Of a stretch of DNA of 64,000 nt, positions 8,861-16,302 are shown in pieces; position 1 is the stretch's first letter, and each line of letters starts with the position of its first letter. The translations under genes and the position numbers were made by a program. Location of the stretch: assembly GCF_018131225.1 (NCBI RefSeq), contig NZ_JAFCMM010000004.1:372001-436000 (forward strand). Reading direction: 5' to 3'. Under the pieces are notes generated by a model. That model was not told where the DNA came from and did no database searches. It saw only the letters and a program-made list of their open reading frames with translations. The stretch is from Bradyrhizobium sp. U87765 SZCCT0048 (lineage in GTDB: Bacteria; Pseudomonadota; Alphaproteobacteria; Rhizobiales; Xanthobacteraceae).

Positions 8861-9249
8861 CGGCCGACCTTTGTGGCCAGCGCCGTCGAAATCGCATTCA
8901 GCTCCCGGCGCAGCGCATCAATGTCATCAGCCGGCCAACCTGGCGCGCGACCTTCATGCGCGAGTCGAGCGGCTTGATTCAGGTTATTTCCGATTTTGCC
9001 GAGATGGGTGATCACCTCAATATCGATGTGAGCAGCCGCCGCAGTAACCGCCTGACCGAGGGCCCTCCGCCGAACAAAAATGGCGACGGGCAACCGCGAT
9101 GCAGCGGCTGACGTCTGGATGGCCGTGGACTCGGCCGGGGTCACACGTAGCTTGATGACGCGTGTGCGCGGCTGGATCGCGCGCGGGCGCCCCCAGATTT
9201 TTCTCTGCGGCGCGGTTACGTTTTCAGCCTGGCCATCACTTGCGGTCAA
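8857..9249 (-). CDS. mobC: MobC-family relaxosome protein
   Basis: A 130-residue protein matching the MobC mobilisation family: a basic N-terminal arm (KIWGRPRA), a ribbon-helix-helix-like region (VIKLRVTPAESTAIQTSAAA), the step to FVRRRALG, and the family signature LGKIGNNLNQAARLAHEG near residues 80-100. MobC proteins bind oriT and help the relaxase open the strands. It is the first gene of the four-gene mobC-ParB-like-unknown-mobA operon, and the non-coding stretch just upstream carries a strong hairpin that could be oriT. Confidence 0.85.
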   Translation of the reverse strand: MTASDGQAENVTAPQRKIWGRPRAIQPRTRVIKLRVTPAESTAIQTSAAASRLPVAIFVRRRALGQAVTAAAAHIDIEVITHLGKIGNNLNQAARLAHEGRAPGWPADDIDALRRELNAISTALATKVGR

Positions 9250-9273
9250 AAAAACCTCCGATGTTTTTGAGTT

Positions 9274-9329
9274 GGCAAGCGAAGCGCGGCCGGCAAGCGT
9301 TGCTGGGGCCCGATCAGGGCACCAGCAAC
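9274..9329. other. Candidate oriT: direct repeats plus hairpin upstream of mobC
   Basis: GGCAAGCG occurs at 9274-9281 and again at 9292-9299. Overlapping its end begins an inverted repeat, GTTGCTGG (9299-9306) with CCAGCAAC (9322-9329), extended inward by GCCC/GGGC around a 5-nt loop, with one mismatch. oriT sites usually carry such an inverted repeat beside the nick site and lie next to mobC. A consensus nick sequence was not recognised, and a terminator for the upstream genes is the alternative. Confidence 0.4.
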
Positions 9330-9452
9330 ATGGCTGGCTACTTCCATCTGCTGACCTTCAAGATTGAACGTGACGACGATTGATCGCCTGCGCAATCGCG
9401 CGCGGGCGATATCAAGGGCGAGGTCAGGGCAAGAAAGGTTGAGGTGATGACG

Positions 9453-9824
9453 TCAGATATCGCTGGTCGTCGCACGCGATCGCAGCGCAGCCGTAAAAGC
9501 ACGCAATAAAATAGCTGTGAACAGTGTGGCGTGGACAAGCAATGGCCGGCGCAACTGCAGCCTCTGACCTTCGATCGGAACCAGCACAGCCAGCCACACG
9601 AGCCCGCCGCCCGCGCGGGCGGACGGCATCAATGCGAGGGTAGCGCCGCGAATGCGAGCCAGCCGGAGCGTGACGACAGCGATTTGGTCCAGGTATAGAT
9701 TCTTTTTTTGCAGGGCCCGCGAAATGCTTCGCCGCAGAATTTCAACCGAGCTGCACCGCGGTGCTCGACGCAGACGGCCGTCGGCGCAACGAATAAAAAA
9801 GGTCAACGGGCGTAACTTTAGCAT
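9453..9824 (-). CDS. Hypothetical protein, probable membrane segments
   Basis: A 123-residue ORF that I do not recognise. The N-terminal half is basic; the C-terminal half holds two hydrophobic stretches (GGGLVWLAVLVPI, about residues 72-84, and LVHATLFTAILLRAFTAAL, about 95-113). Its ATG lies only 3 nt after the stop of the preceding gene, which suggests translational coupling, and it lies on the same strand as all mobilisation genes. No family motif supports it, so it may be a chance ORF. Confidence 0.4.
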   Translation of the reverse strand: MLKLRPLTFFIRCADGRLRRAPRCSSVEILRRSISRALQKKNLYLDQIAVVTLRLARIRGATLALMPSARAGGGLVWLAVLVPIEGQRLQLRRPLLVHATLFTAILLRAFTAALRSRATTSDI

Positions 9825-9827
9825 CCA

Positions 9828-10094
9828 TCAGGGCGTCAGGAGCATCGCCCAGCCCATGGCGACTACGCCGGTTTCGTCGACAAAAGGAAATGGTCGCAAC
9901 TTAACGTCGCTGGCCGCAAATTTGGCGAGGCGCCAGGCGCTATCGGCCGCGTGAGCTGGTTCCCAGCCGCGACGAAGGGCCTCGGTGGCAACATCGATCA
10001 TTTTTTGAACAACCGGGGTGATTTTGGCCTGCTCAACGGCCGCGCCAGCGACCACGAAGGCGCGGACTACCGGTAGGCAATCAAGAATGAGCAT
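9828..10094 (-). CDS. Small hypothetical protein
   Basis: An 88-residue protein of unknown function. The first 15 residues are hydrophobic (MLILDCLPVVRAFVV), and residues 28-56 form a helix-rich stretch. The sequence EALRRGWEPAHAADSAW recalls the C-terminal part of the relaxase-primase (QGWEPAHAEAAI), so the two share a short motif. It lies between the repA block and the mob operon on the same strand and is probably co-transcribed with its neighbours. Confidence 0.55.
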   Translation of the reverse strand: MLILDCLPVVRAFVVAGAAVEQAKITPVVQKMIDVATEALRRGWEPAHAADSAWRLAKFAASDVKLRPFPFVDETGVVAMGWAMLLTP

Positions 10095-10129
10095 GATCGT
10101 TGATCCCGTCTTCTAATGGTGGTCATGGC

Positions 10130-10396
10130 TCATCCTGACGTGAGTTCGACGATACTGCCGTCTTCAAGGCGAACACCAAAGACAACATCGCCAAAGCGGT
10201 AATTGTTGTTATTGCCTTGCAGGCCGTACCCCATGTCGGGCACGACGCGGACATCGAACCATCCATCTTCGGGAGCCTGATAGGAGTACTTGCTGCTCCG
10301 CTTGATGCGGGCCACGAGCTGCTGCCTATTCTCGTTTTCAGCGTCCTCGGCGCATGCCAACCGCTCAAGTGGTCGTAGTGGTCGCACGTCTGTCAT
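10130..10396 (-). CDS. Small hypothetical protein
   Basis: An 88-residue protein of unknown function. The Shine-Dalgarno GGAGGA lies 6 nt before the ATG at 10396 and decides the start over upstream TTG/GTG codons. The sequence is polar, with a mid region GWFDVRVVPDMGYGLQGNNNNYRFGDVVFGV that reads like a small beta-rich domain. It sits downstream of the repA-like gene, separated from it by the hairpin region. Confidence 0.6.
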   Translation of the reverse strand: MTDVRPLRPLERLACAEDAENENRQQLVARIKRSSKYSYQAPEDGWFDVRVVPDMGYGLQGNNNNYRFGDVVFGVRLEDGSIVELTSG

Positions 10397-10542
10397 CACC
10401 AATCCTCCAACACTTTAATGAAGCCACATAATCAAACACTCGGGCTTCGGCAGCAACTGCACACGGTCCGCACCCTTTTCCGGCCTCTTAACAGGGCCCC
10501 GCTTCTTTTTTCCGCGCCGCGCGGCGGCGCGGCTTCGTGGAT

Positions 10543-10671
10543 TGCTCCACCTCTCCCCGATGCAGCAGCACCACCACCCTCCACCTCCAAGACAGGAGGT
10601 GGAGGGTGGAGCAGTGGCGCAAGCGCTCCACTGCTCCACGTTGCTCCGCTGCACCACATCGAGGTGGAGCA
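10543..10671. repeat. Hairpins and TGCTCCAC repeats downstream of the repA-like gene
   Basis: A perfect 15-bp stem (CCACCCTCCACCTCC at 10574-10588 with its complement at 10595-10609, 6-nt loop) is followed by a second inverted repeat, GGAGCAGTGG (10608-10617) with CCACTGCTCC (10628-10637). The octamer TGCTCCAC occurs at 10543-10550 and 10632-10639, and its complement at 10606-10613 and 10664-10671. In RSF1010-type plasmids the RepB primase starts at hairpin ssi sites and the origin carries iterons, so an origin or primase start site is possible; transcription termination after repA is the simpler reading. Confidence 0.5.
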
Positions 10672-10676
10672 GCAGG

Positions 10677-11846
10677 TCAAACGGCAACCCCGGCGACGAC
10701 ATACTTTCTCTTGACGCGGCCCTTGTCCTCTTTTTCCACGACCCGCAACACGTCGTTTTCGATCCACTTTGCCACGATTGACTTCACCATGCCCCGCCCC
10801 GCAACATCGCCAAGGTCGATACCGATGACGTCGGCAACGATAATTCCCACCCATGCTGCAGACTGCGCGTCCCGTCGGGCCGCGCCGGCGGCTACGCGTT
10901 TCTGTACCTCGCGTAGATGGTGGATGGTCACTTCGCTAAATGGGTCTGGCCGCTTCCATTCCTCCACCACAGCGACGTGATCCGACTGCCTTTCTTCGGT
11001 CGAGTTGCCGAGGTCCACGCTGGTCAGGCGGTGCCATCGCGCCGCCTCGAGCGGGGCTAAGTTAGCCTTCCCGTCGTCGACACGAAAATATGAGCGCGGC
11101 TGATCGACACCGAATTTCTCGGCTTCTTTCTTTGTCATTGTATTGATCACTCGGACCGACCTGGCGGCAGCGACAAGTGCACCAGCCCCCCGCGCGTCAT
11201 CCGCGGTTCTATCCCCGTCACCCAAGCCCTTCCGCAGGTGGTGGACGAGTTCAACAGCTGCACGGGTCGAGTCCGCTATTCGCGCCCAAGTTTTCGCTAC
11301 AGCGCCAATTTGACCATTGTCGTTTTCGTTGACCAAATGAGAGCTAATGAATGGGTCGACGGAGAAAACGTCAATTTTCCATTCAATTATCGCCGCGATC
11401 ACTGCATCAACGACGGGGCTGTGTATGAGTGCCCCGCCGGGCGCCCCGCTCGCGATGATCATTTCGCTCACTCGACCTGAATCAAGGAATAGATTTCCGG
11501 CGATTTCAATCGGATCGATGCCAAAATGCAGCATGATCGCGCCGACCCGACGCTGGAGCTCCTCAAGCGGATCCTCGCCATTCCAAACCCAAACCCGGAG
11601 CGGTTGTTGAACTTTGACACCCAACAACGGCCGCCCACTCGCCATTGCGATCGCTTCAGCGAGGATTAGGGATGATTTTCCAGCAGCGCCGGGCGCCACG
11701 GTCGCCGACAGGAAGCGGCGGATATAGTGCCGGCCATAAAGCCATTCACGCGGTGGAATTGATGAGGGATGACGCCAGACGAATGGTGAGGCTGCGATGA
11801 GCCGCTTCCGCGGCTGCGCAACAATAGCGGCAGCCTGCTCGATCAT
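10677..11846 (-). CDS. repA: RepA-like AAA ATPase/replicative helicase
   Basis: A 389-residue protein of the AAA_25/RepA type. Walker A is APGAAGKSS with Lys57; it is followed by WVWNGEDPLEELQRR (residues 86-100), typical of the family, the Walker B-like strand IDVFSVDP with Asp164, and the sensor-type stretch VELVHHLRKG. The C-terminal ~100 residues look like a winged-helix region with AAR..A..WVG and a basic end (KGRVKRKYV). RSF1010 RepA is a hexameric helicase of this class. It starts with a 4-bp overlap (ATGA) with the upstream DNA-binding gene. With the primase domain of MobA it could replicate the excised element; that is inference. Confidence 0.78.
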   Translation of the reverse strand: MIEQAAAIVAQPRKRLIAASPFVWRHPSSIPPREWLYGRHYIRRFLSATVAPGAAGKSSLILAEAIAMASGRPLLGVKVQQPLRVWVWNGEDPLEELQRRVGAIMLHFGIDPIEIAGNLFLDSGRVSEMIIASGAPGGALIHSPVVDAVIAAIIEWKIDVFSVDPFISSHLVNENDNGQIGAVAKTWARIADSTRAAVELVHHLRKGLGDGDRTADDARGAGALVAAARSVRVINTMTKKEAEKFGVDQPRSYFRVDDGKANLAPLEAARWHRLTSVDLGNSTEERQSDHVAVVEEWKRPDPFSEVTIHHLREVQKRVAAGAARRDAQSAAWVGIIVADVIGIDLGDVAGRGMVKSIVAKWIENDVLRVVEKEDKGRVKRKYVVAGVAV

Positions 11847-12181
11847 TCATCACCCCGCAGCGGCTGTGCCATCATTTCCGCTATCGAGGGCCGGCCGCGC
11901 TTCCGGCGTGGTTGCTCTGCGGTGGGCCGCTGTAGCAACGGCGATCGATGTGCAGCGACAAAAGCGTGCAAATCAGCTACTGCGAACAGTGTTCGTCGGC
12001 CAATTTTTATCTGCACCGGGCCGCGGCCACGATAACAAAGATCACGAAGCGCGCCGGGGGTTATGCCCAGCAACGCCGCAGCGCGGCGATAATCAGCTAA
12101 AATCGGATCAGCCGGAAGCGGAGCAGTGTCGGGCGCGCCTCCTGGCGCGCGGGTATGCGTTGGCATGTGCAGCCCCATCAT
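11843..12181 (-). CDS. Excisionase/helix-turn-helix DNA-binding protein
   Basis: A 112-residue protein with a winged-helix DNA-binding core at about residues 29-76: DYRRAAALLGITPGALRDLCYRG followed by a short wing with IKIGRRTLFAVADLHAFV, as in MerR/Xis-type proteins. The tail is basic (PRRKRGRPS). It may act as an excisionase or as the regulator of the downstream repA-like gene, with which it overlaps by 4 bp. The start is uncertain: in-frame ATGs occur at 12181, 12178 and 12166. A 10-bp inverted repeat about 90 bp upstream is a candidate operator. Confidence 0.7.
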   Translation of the reverse strand: MMGLHMPTHTRAPGGAPDTAPLPADPILADYRRAAALLGITPGALRDLCYRGRGPVQIKIGRRTLFAVADLHAFVAAHRSPLLQRPTAEQPRRKRGRPSIAEMMAQPLRGDE

Positions 12182-12272
12182 ATCAATGAGAGGCCGCGGC
12201 CCGCCCAGATGGCGCGGTCAAATCATGGTTTAGTTTACGTACATATCCCGACCGATGGGATCTAGGGCGCTC

Positions 12273-12300
12273 TCAAGAGCGACCCACAGTTCGCTCTTGA
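12273..12300. promoter_or_regulatory. Perfect inverted repeat upstream of the HTH-repA genes
   Basis: TCAAGAGCGA (12273-12282) and its exact complement TCGCTCTTGA (12291-12300) are separated by 8 bp. It lies upstream of the HTH-repA transcription unit, so an operator is plausible. There is no T-run next to it to suggest an intrinsic terminator. Confidence 0.45.
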
Positions 12301-12790
12301 TGAAAAAGCTCACCCGATAACCGAAAAATGTCAACGCTGACAGTCTCGCAGGGCTGTGGATTGTGTGCCTGCGTCGCAGATCATCGCTCTCCGCCGTCGC
12401 CTAAGCGGCCTGAGCAGGGCCTTTCGCTCGGTCAATCTGCCTCAGACCGTGGCCTTCGCCGAATGAGTACCCCGCAAGAGTGCCACCGGTTGGCTCAGGC
12501 GACTTTGCGGACGGGAATTGCCTGTTCAACGCTGAGAACGGCTCTTTGACGACGACAGGGGCATTCGTGGCCATGATGTCAATTAGTGATTAACGTTGTT
12601 TGCACTGAAGAATTGTATCTCCAGCCGTCTCTAGGATAGTTGAGTTGTTCAGATATGCGAGCGGCCCCTCCTTCCGCTCGTTTTGACCCCACCCGGGGTG
12701 GTTGGAGACGCAACGCTCTGGTGTGTCCGGAGCGGGAGCGCACTGCAACCTGTGCCGCCCAGCACGCGCGGTGAACATAAGGAGGACTAC
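12301..12790. other. Non-coding stretch, element right end
   Basis: I find no gene that I can support in these 490 bases. Short ORFs exist but have no ribosome binding site or recognisable composition. The part just before 12791 should hold the promoter of the following plus-strand gene. Confidence 0.4.
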
Positions 12791-13174
12791 ATGCTTACGA
12801 TCGCCCCCCCAACGAAAGGCTCGAAGCGTCCGCTGTTGTGTCAGCCGATGGGAGAGTTTGAGCCCCTCCCTGCGTACATCGAGCTCGGCCTGAAGCATCG
12901 TGTGGTCAATTTTACCTACTGGGAGCGGAACACCGAACCGCTGTACGTCACGCTCGGACATGCGCGCCGGTGGCGAATAAATGCTATGACGTCTCGGCGC
13001 GCAGCGATCAGGCTCGCAAAAGAACTTGAGCCGCTGTTCGAGCGATTGTGCGATGGCTATGCGGTAGACTGGAATGGACGCCATCTCGTAGGCGTGCTCG
13101 ATGCTCACGCTCAAACAGCGGCAGAGGAAGTGTCAGCACGGCTAAAAGAATACCTATGGCCCGAAGCTGTATGA
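12791..13174 (+). CDS. Hypothetical protein near the element's right end
   Basis: A 127-residue protein I do not recognise. The Shine-Dalgarno AAGGAGG at 12779-12785, 5 nt before the ATG, makes the start clear and rules out the longer upstream frame. The protein is mixed alpha/beta in look, with aromatic-rich NFTYWERNTEPLYVTLGHARRWRINAMTS in the middle and a helical C-terminus. It is the last gene before the attachment site and the only plus-strand gene of the element besides the NACHT gene. Confidence 0.65.
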   Translation: MLTIAPPTKGSKRPLLCQPMGEFEPLPAYIELGLKHRVVNFTYWERNTEPLYVTLGHARRWRINAMTSRRAAIRLAKELEPLFERLCDGYAVDWNGRHLVGVLDAHAQTAAEEVSARLKEYLWPEAV

Positions 13175-13490
13175 GGCCACCCCGCCGGCCGCAGAACACA
13201 GCACATGCGCGCGCCAGCGAGCGCGCGCAATCTCGGCTCCAGCGAAGCCGCGACAATCCTTTTCGACTTGTGACCAGCGCCGTCGCCGTTGCACGACAGG
13301 CGTAGCGCCGGTCGCCGACCGTTAAGCATCATCGCTCGTGATCGCTGACGATCAGAACTGCATCAGAGACGTGATTTTAGCTGGCACAATTTTGGCACAG
13401 TAAGGGGCGACTTTTAGCGATAATCCGCGACCCAGAGCGATGATAAGTTATTGATTTTTCTTGCTTTAAACTCTGAAATAAGTGTTTTTA
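13175..13490. other. Attachment-site flank with direct repeats
   Basis: There is no supportable gene here. TGGCACA occurs at 13382-13388 and 13393-13399, 11 bp apart (one helical turn), about 100 bp from the tRNA fragment; such tandem motifs beside a tRNA att site can be arm-type binding sites for a tyrosine integrase. The stretch becomes notably AT-rich from 13440 to 13490. Confidence 0.4.
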
Positions 13491-13540
13491 TTGCCCTCCG
13501 AAGGCAAAGGTCACACGTTCGAATCGTGTCGGGTGCGCCA
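13491..13540 (+). other. attR-type site: 3' part of tRNA-Arg(CCG)
   Basis: Folding by eye gives an anticodon arm TTGCC-CTCCGAA-GGCAA (anticodon CCG), AGGTC, a T-arm ACACG-TTCGAAT-CGTGT, the acceptor 3' strand CGGGTGC, a discriminator G and an encoded CCA. No D-arm or acceptor 5' strand (GCACCCG) precedes it: the upstream bases are AT-rich element DNA. It is therefore the displaced 3' portion of a tRNA gene left by integration, and the intact tRNA should lie at the other end of the element, left of the window. The short T-run after CCA was the original tRNA's downstream sequence. Confidence 0.85.
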
Positions 13541-13635
13541 TTTTTGCCTGTCTGCCAACGCGATAACTGAAGCACCTGGTTGCGCGCGCTCAGCGGCTGG
13601 CTACCGATCCGGTTTCGCAATCCGCCCTGGTCACG

Positions 13636-14043
13636 TCACGATGTCGGGTAGTCCCAGATATCGGCGGGCAGCTTGTCCTTGAGCGAGGCGTACATGGCAT
13701 CGCGGAACAGTTTCACCGCTGGATAGGGGCGAAGGGCAATCGTGCGCTCCACGATCAGCCCCTGCTCGTCATCCACGATGACTTCAAGGCTCTCGATCTT
13801 GTGACCGTCCATGCTTCCTTCCCAGCGCAAGAACGTCGTGCGGTCGTCGAGCTTGAATTCGGCCGTGTAAGCGCCCGAGCCTCGCGTAGAGCTCGATTGG
13901 GCGAAGATCGCCGCGACGACATCACGTCCCGCGATCGCCCGCACCAGAATCGGACTGTTGAATACAACGTTTTCGGCAAGCAACGCGCTTACCTGAGCGG
14001 CCGTGGCGCCACCCGTTTCTCGCAGTTTGCGCAGCGGATGCAT
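13636..14043 (-). CDS. NTF2/SnoaL-like protein
   Basis: A 135-residue protein with the look of an NTF2-like fold: an N-terminal helix (ALLAENVVFNSPILVRAIAGRDVVAAIF), then beta strands alternating with aromatic residues (RTTFLRWEGSMDGHKIESLEVIVDDEQGLIVERTIALRPYPAVKLF). Members are small enzymes (cyclases, isomerases) or binding modules; no catalytic residue can be named here. It is the first chromosomal gene beside the element and lies 76 bp downstream of iorB on the same strand. Family call moderate, function unknown. Confidence 0.65.
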   Translation of the reverse strand: MHPLRKLRETGGATAAQVSALLAENVVFNSPILVRAIAGRDVVAAIFAQSSSTRGSGAYTAEFKLDDRTTFLRWEGSMDGHKIESLEVIVDDEQGLIVERTIALRPYPAVKLFRDAMYASLKDKLPADIWDYPTS

Positions 14044-14119
14044 TGGCTTCCTCCCCTTCGGTGAAAAGGCGTCAAAGGCCGCAAATCGGGCGCGCTCCTA
14101 TCAACAAACAGATCAAACG

Positions 14120-16297
14120 CTACGTCTGCTTCAACTGGGCGCTGTCGACCGGCATCTTGCGCAGCCGCTTGCCGGTCGCCGCGAAGATGGCGTTGGCGAT
14201 CGCCGGCACCGCCGCCGAGGTTCCGGTCTCGCCCATTCCACCCGGCGGCTCGACGCTCTGCACGATGTGAACCTCGATCGCCGGCGCCTCGTTGATGCGC
14301 AGCATCTGATACGTATCGAAGTTGGTCTGCTCGACACGGCCGTCTTTCAGCGTGATCTCGCCGTAGAGCGCCGCAGTGGTGCCGAAGATCGCCCCGCTCT
14401 GGATCTGCGCCCGGACCGTATCGGGATTGACGACGGCGCCGCAATCCATGGCACAGACGATACGCCGAACACGCACTACGCCATCCTTCGCAACCTCGAC
14501 CTCGGCGACTTGCGCGAGGTAACTGCCGAACACGAACTGCAGCGACACGCCGCGGCCGCTCCCTTTCGGCAACGGCTGTCCCCAACCGGCCTTTGCCGCC
14601 GCAAGGTCCAGCACGGCCCTGGCGCGGGGCGACTTGTCGAGCAGCGCCCGCCGATAGTCGACCGGGTCCTGCTTCGCCGCCGCGGCCAGCTCGTCGATGA
14701 CGCTTTCCGTGACGAAGACGTTGTGCGAGGGCCCGACGCTGCGCCAGAACGCCGTCGGAATGCCGGGCGGTTCGACCCGCACATATTCGACATGGAAGTT
14801 GGGGATGTCGTAGACGAGGTCGATGGCGCCTTCGGTCGTATCGGGATCGAGCCCGTTCTGGAATGCGGGAGGCAGCCAGCGCGCGATCACCGAAGACCCG
14901 GCAAAGCGGTTGTTCCAGGCGATCGGCTTGCCCGTCTTGTCGAGGCCGACCGCGATCCGGTCGAACCAATAGGGACGATACATGTCGTGCTGGATGTCCT
15001 CCTCGCGCGTCCAGACAACCTTCACCGGCGCGTCGACCTGCCGGGCGATCTCGACCGCACGGACCACACCATCGACTTCGAGCCTGCGGCCAAAGCCGCC
15101 GCCGAGCAGGTGATTGTGCACCACCACCTTTTCGGGCGGCATCCCCAAAACCTTGGCCGCTGCGGCCTGTGCACGCCCGAGCACCTGGCTGCCGACCCAG
15201 ATCTCGCAACCGTCCTGCCGGACATGCACGGTGCAGTTCATCGGCTCCATGGTCGCATGCGCGAGGAACGGCACCTCATAGGTCGCCTCGACCTTGCTTG
15301 CGGCGCCGGCCATTGCCTTGTCGACGTCGCCGACGTTCTGCGCCACCGCGCCCGCTTTCGTCGTGGCGCTTTCGAGCGCGCGAGCGACGTCGGCGGTCGC
15401 AAGCCGGGCGTGCGGCCCCTCGTCCCACTCGATGGTCAGCGCGGCGAGGCCTTTCCTGGCCGCGCCCATATGGTCCGCCACCACCGCAACCGCATCATCG
15501 AGCCGCACGATCTGGCGCACACCCTTGATGGCCCGGGCTGCGGCATCGTCCACGCGCTTCACCCGTCCGCCGAACACGGGCGATTGGGCGAGCGTGGCAA
15601 TCTTCACCCCGGGCGGCCGGGCATCGATGCCGTAGACCGCGGTGCCGTTGATCTTGGCAGGCGTGTCGAGCCGCTTCGCCGGCGTGCCGATCAGCCTGAA
15701 ATCGGCCGGCGTCTTCAGCGTCACGTTTTCCGGCACCGGCATCTGCGCCGCATCGGCCGCAAGCGCACCGTAACCGAGGCTGCGTCCCGACGCCGGATGC
15801 CGCACCTCGCCGTTCTCCGCCCGGCAGGAGCCGGCATCCACGTTCCAGCGTCGCGCTGCCGCCGCGACGAGCATCGTCCGCGCGGTCGCGCCGGCCTTGC
15901 GCATCGGCTGCCAGGCACCGCGAATCGCATTCGAATTGCCGGTGGCCTGCACGCCGAGCAACGGGTTCATGTAGAGCTTGTCGTTCGGTGGTGCATGTTC
16001 GAGGCGGACCTGATTCAGGCCGACTTCGAGTTCCTCGGCGATCAGCATGGGAATCGAGGTGTAGGTGCCCTGCCCCATCTCGACATAAGGCATGGTCAGG
16101 ACGATCTGCCCGTCGCCGCCGATGCGGATGAACGCATTCGGCTCGAACGCGTCGGACGTCGCAGCTGCGCTGTCGCCACCTGCGAACGGCAGGCTCACGC
16201 TGAGCAGCAGGCCGCCGCCCGCCATGGCGCTGACACCGAGAAAGCTGCGCCGCGACAGGCCAGCTGTGGTTGGCTTGGTTTCGGTTGACTTGAGCAT
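14120..16297 (-). CDS. iorB: Molybdopterin-binding oxidoreductase large subunit (IorB-like)
   Basis: A 725-residue protein of the xanthine dehydrogenase family, resembling the isoquinoline 1-oxidoreductase beta subunit. It begins with a twin-arginine signal (SRRSFLGVSAMAGG, residues 14-27), as single-chain exported family members do. Molybdopterin-family segments are visible: EMGQGTYTSIPMLIAEEL, GVQATGNSNAIRG, the region HNHLLGGGFGRRLEVDG, and GMGETGTSAAVPAIANAI near the C-terminus with the expected catalytic-type Glu. ATG 16297 places the signal correctly and lies 5 bp after the stop of the iron-sulfur subunit. It hydroxylates an N-heterocyclic or aldehyde-type substrate; the real substrate is unknown. 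Confidence 0.88.
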   Translation of the reverse strand: MLKSTETKPTTAGLSRRSFLGVSAMAGGGLLLSVSLPFAGGDSAAATSDAFEPNAFIRIGGDGQIVLTMPYVEMGQGTYTSIPMLIAEELEVGLNQVRLEHAPPNDKLYMNPLLGVQATGNSNAIRGAWQPMRKAGATARTMLVAAAARRWNVDAGSCRAENGEVRHPASGRSLGYGALAADAAQMPVPENVTLKTPADFRLIGTPAKRLDTPAKINGTAVYGIDARPPGVKIATLAQSPVFGGRVKRVDDAAARAIKGVRQIVRLDDAVAVVADHMGAARKGLAALTIEWDEGPHARLATADVARALESATTKAGAVAQNVGDVDKAMAGAASKVEATYEVPFLAHATMEPMNCTVHVRQDGCEIWVGSQVLGRAQAAAAKVLGMPPEKVVVHNHLLGGGFGRRLEVDGVVRAVEIARQVDAPVKVVWTREEDIQHDMYRPYWFDRIAVGLDKTGKPIAWNNRFAGSSVIARWLPPAFQNGLDPDTTEGAIDLVYDIPNFHVEYVRVEPPGIPTAFWRSVGPSHNVFVTESVIDELAAAAKQDPVDYRRALLDKSPRARAVLDLAAAKAGWGQPLPKGSGRGVSLQFVFGSYLAQVAEVEVAKDGVVRVRRIVCAMDCGAVVNPDTVRAQIQSGAIFGTTAALYGEITLKDGRVEQTNFDTYQMLRINEAPAIEVHIVQSVEPPGGMGETGTSAAVPAIANAIFAATGKRLRKMPVDSAQLKQT

Positions 16298-16302
16298 CAC
16301 GA

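Larger units (their letters stand above)
1..13540. mobile_element. Right part of an integrative mobilisable element inserted in tRNA-Arg(CCG)
   Basis: The right boundary is the tRNA 3' fragment at 13491-13540; the left boundary and integrase lie outside the window. The segment holds a NACHT-nuclease defence-type gene, a relaxase-primase with a nested mobB-like gene, mobC, a RepA-like helicase and small unknown genes. There is no type IV secretion or coupling-protein gene here, so from what is visible it would be mobilised by another element rather than being self-transmissible. The sequence is by eye more AT-rich than the chromosome to the right. Autonomous replication after excision is an inference from the helicase and primase genes. 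Confidence 0.82.

Noticed and set aside
10432-10854. Minus-strand ORF across the hairpin region
   Set aside because: It overlaps the end of the repA-like gene in another frame, is made of hairpin repeats, and has no ribosome binding site.
12328-12549. 73-residue ORF in the element's right non-coding stretch
   Set aside because: No ribosome binding site and Cys/Arg/Ser-rich composition; likely chance.
13414-13620. Minus-strand ORF containing the phrase APDTIRTCDLCLRRA
   Set aside because: This is the antisense reading of the tRNA-Arg fragment, a well-known false protein; no real gene.
13989-15209. Long ORFs opposite to or overlapping iorB
   Set aside because: They are Arg/Pro/Gly-rich shadows of the high-GC iorB coding sequence; iorB has complete family motifs.
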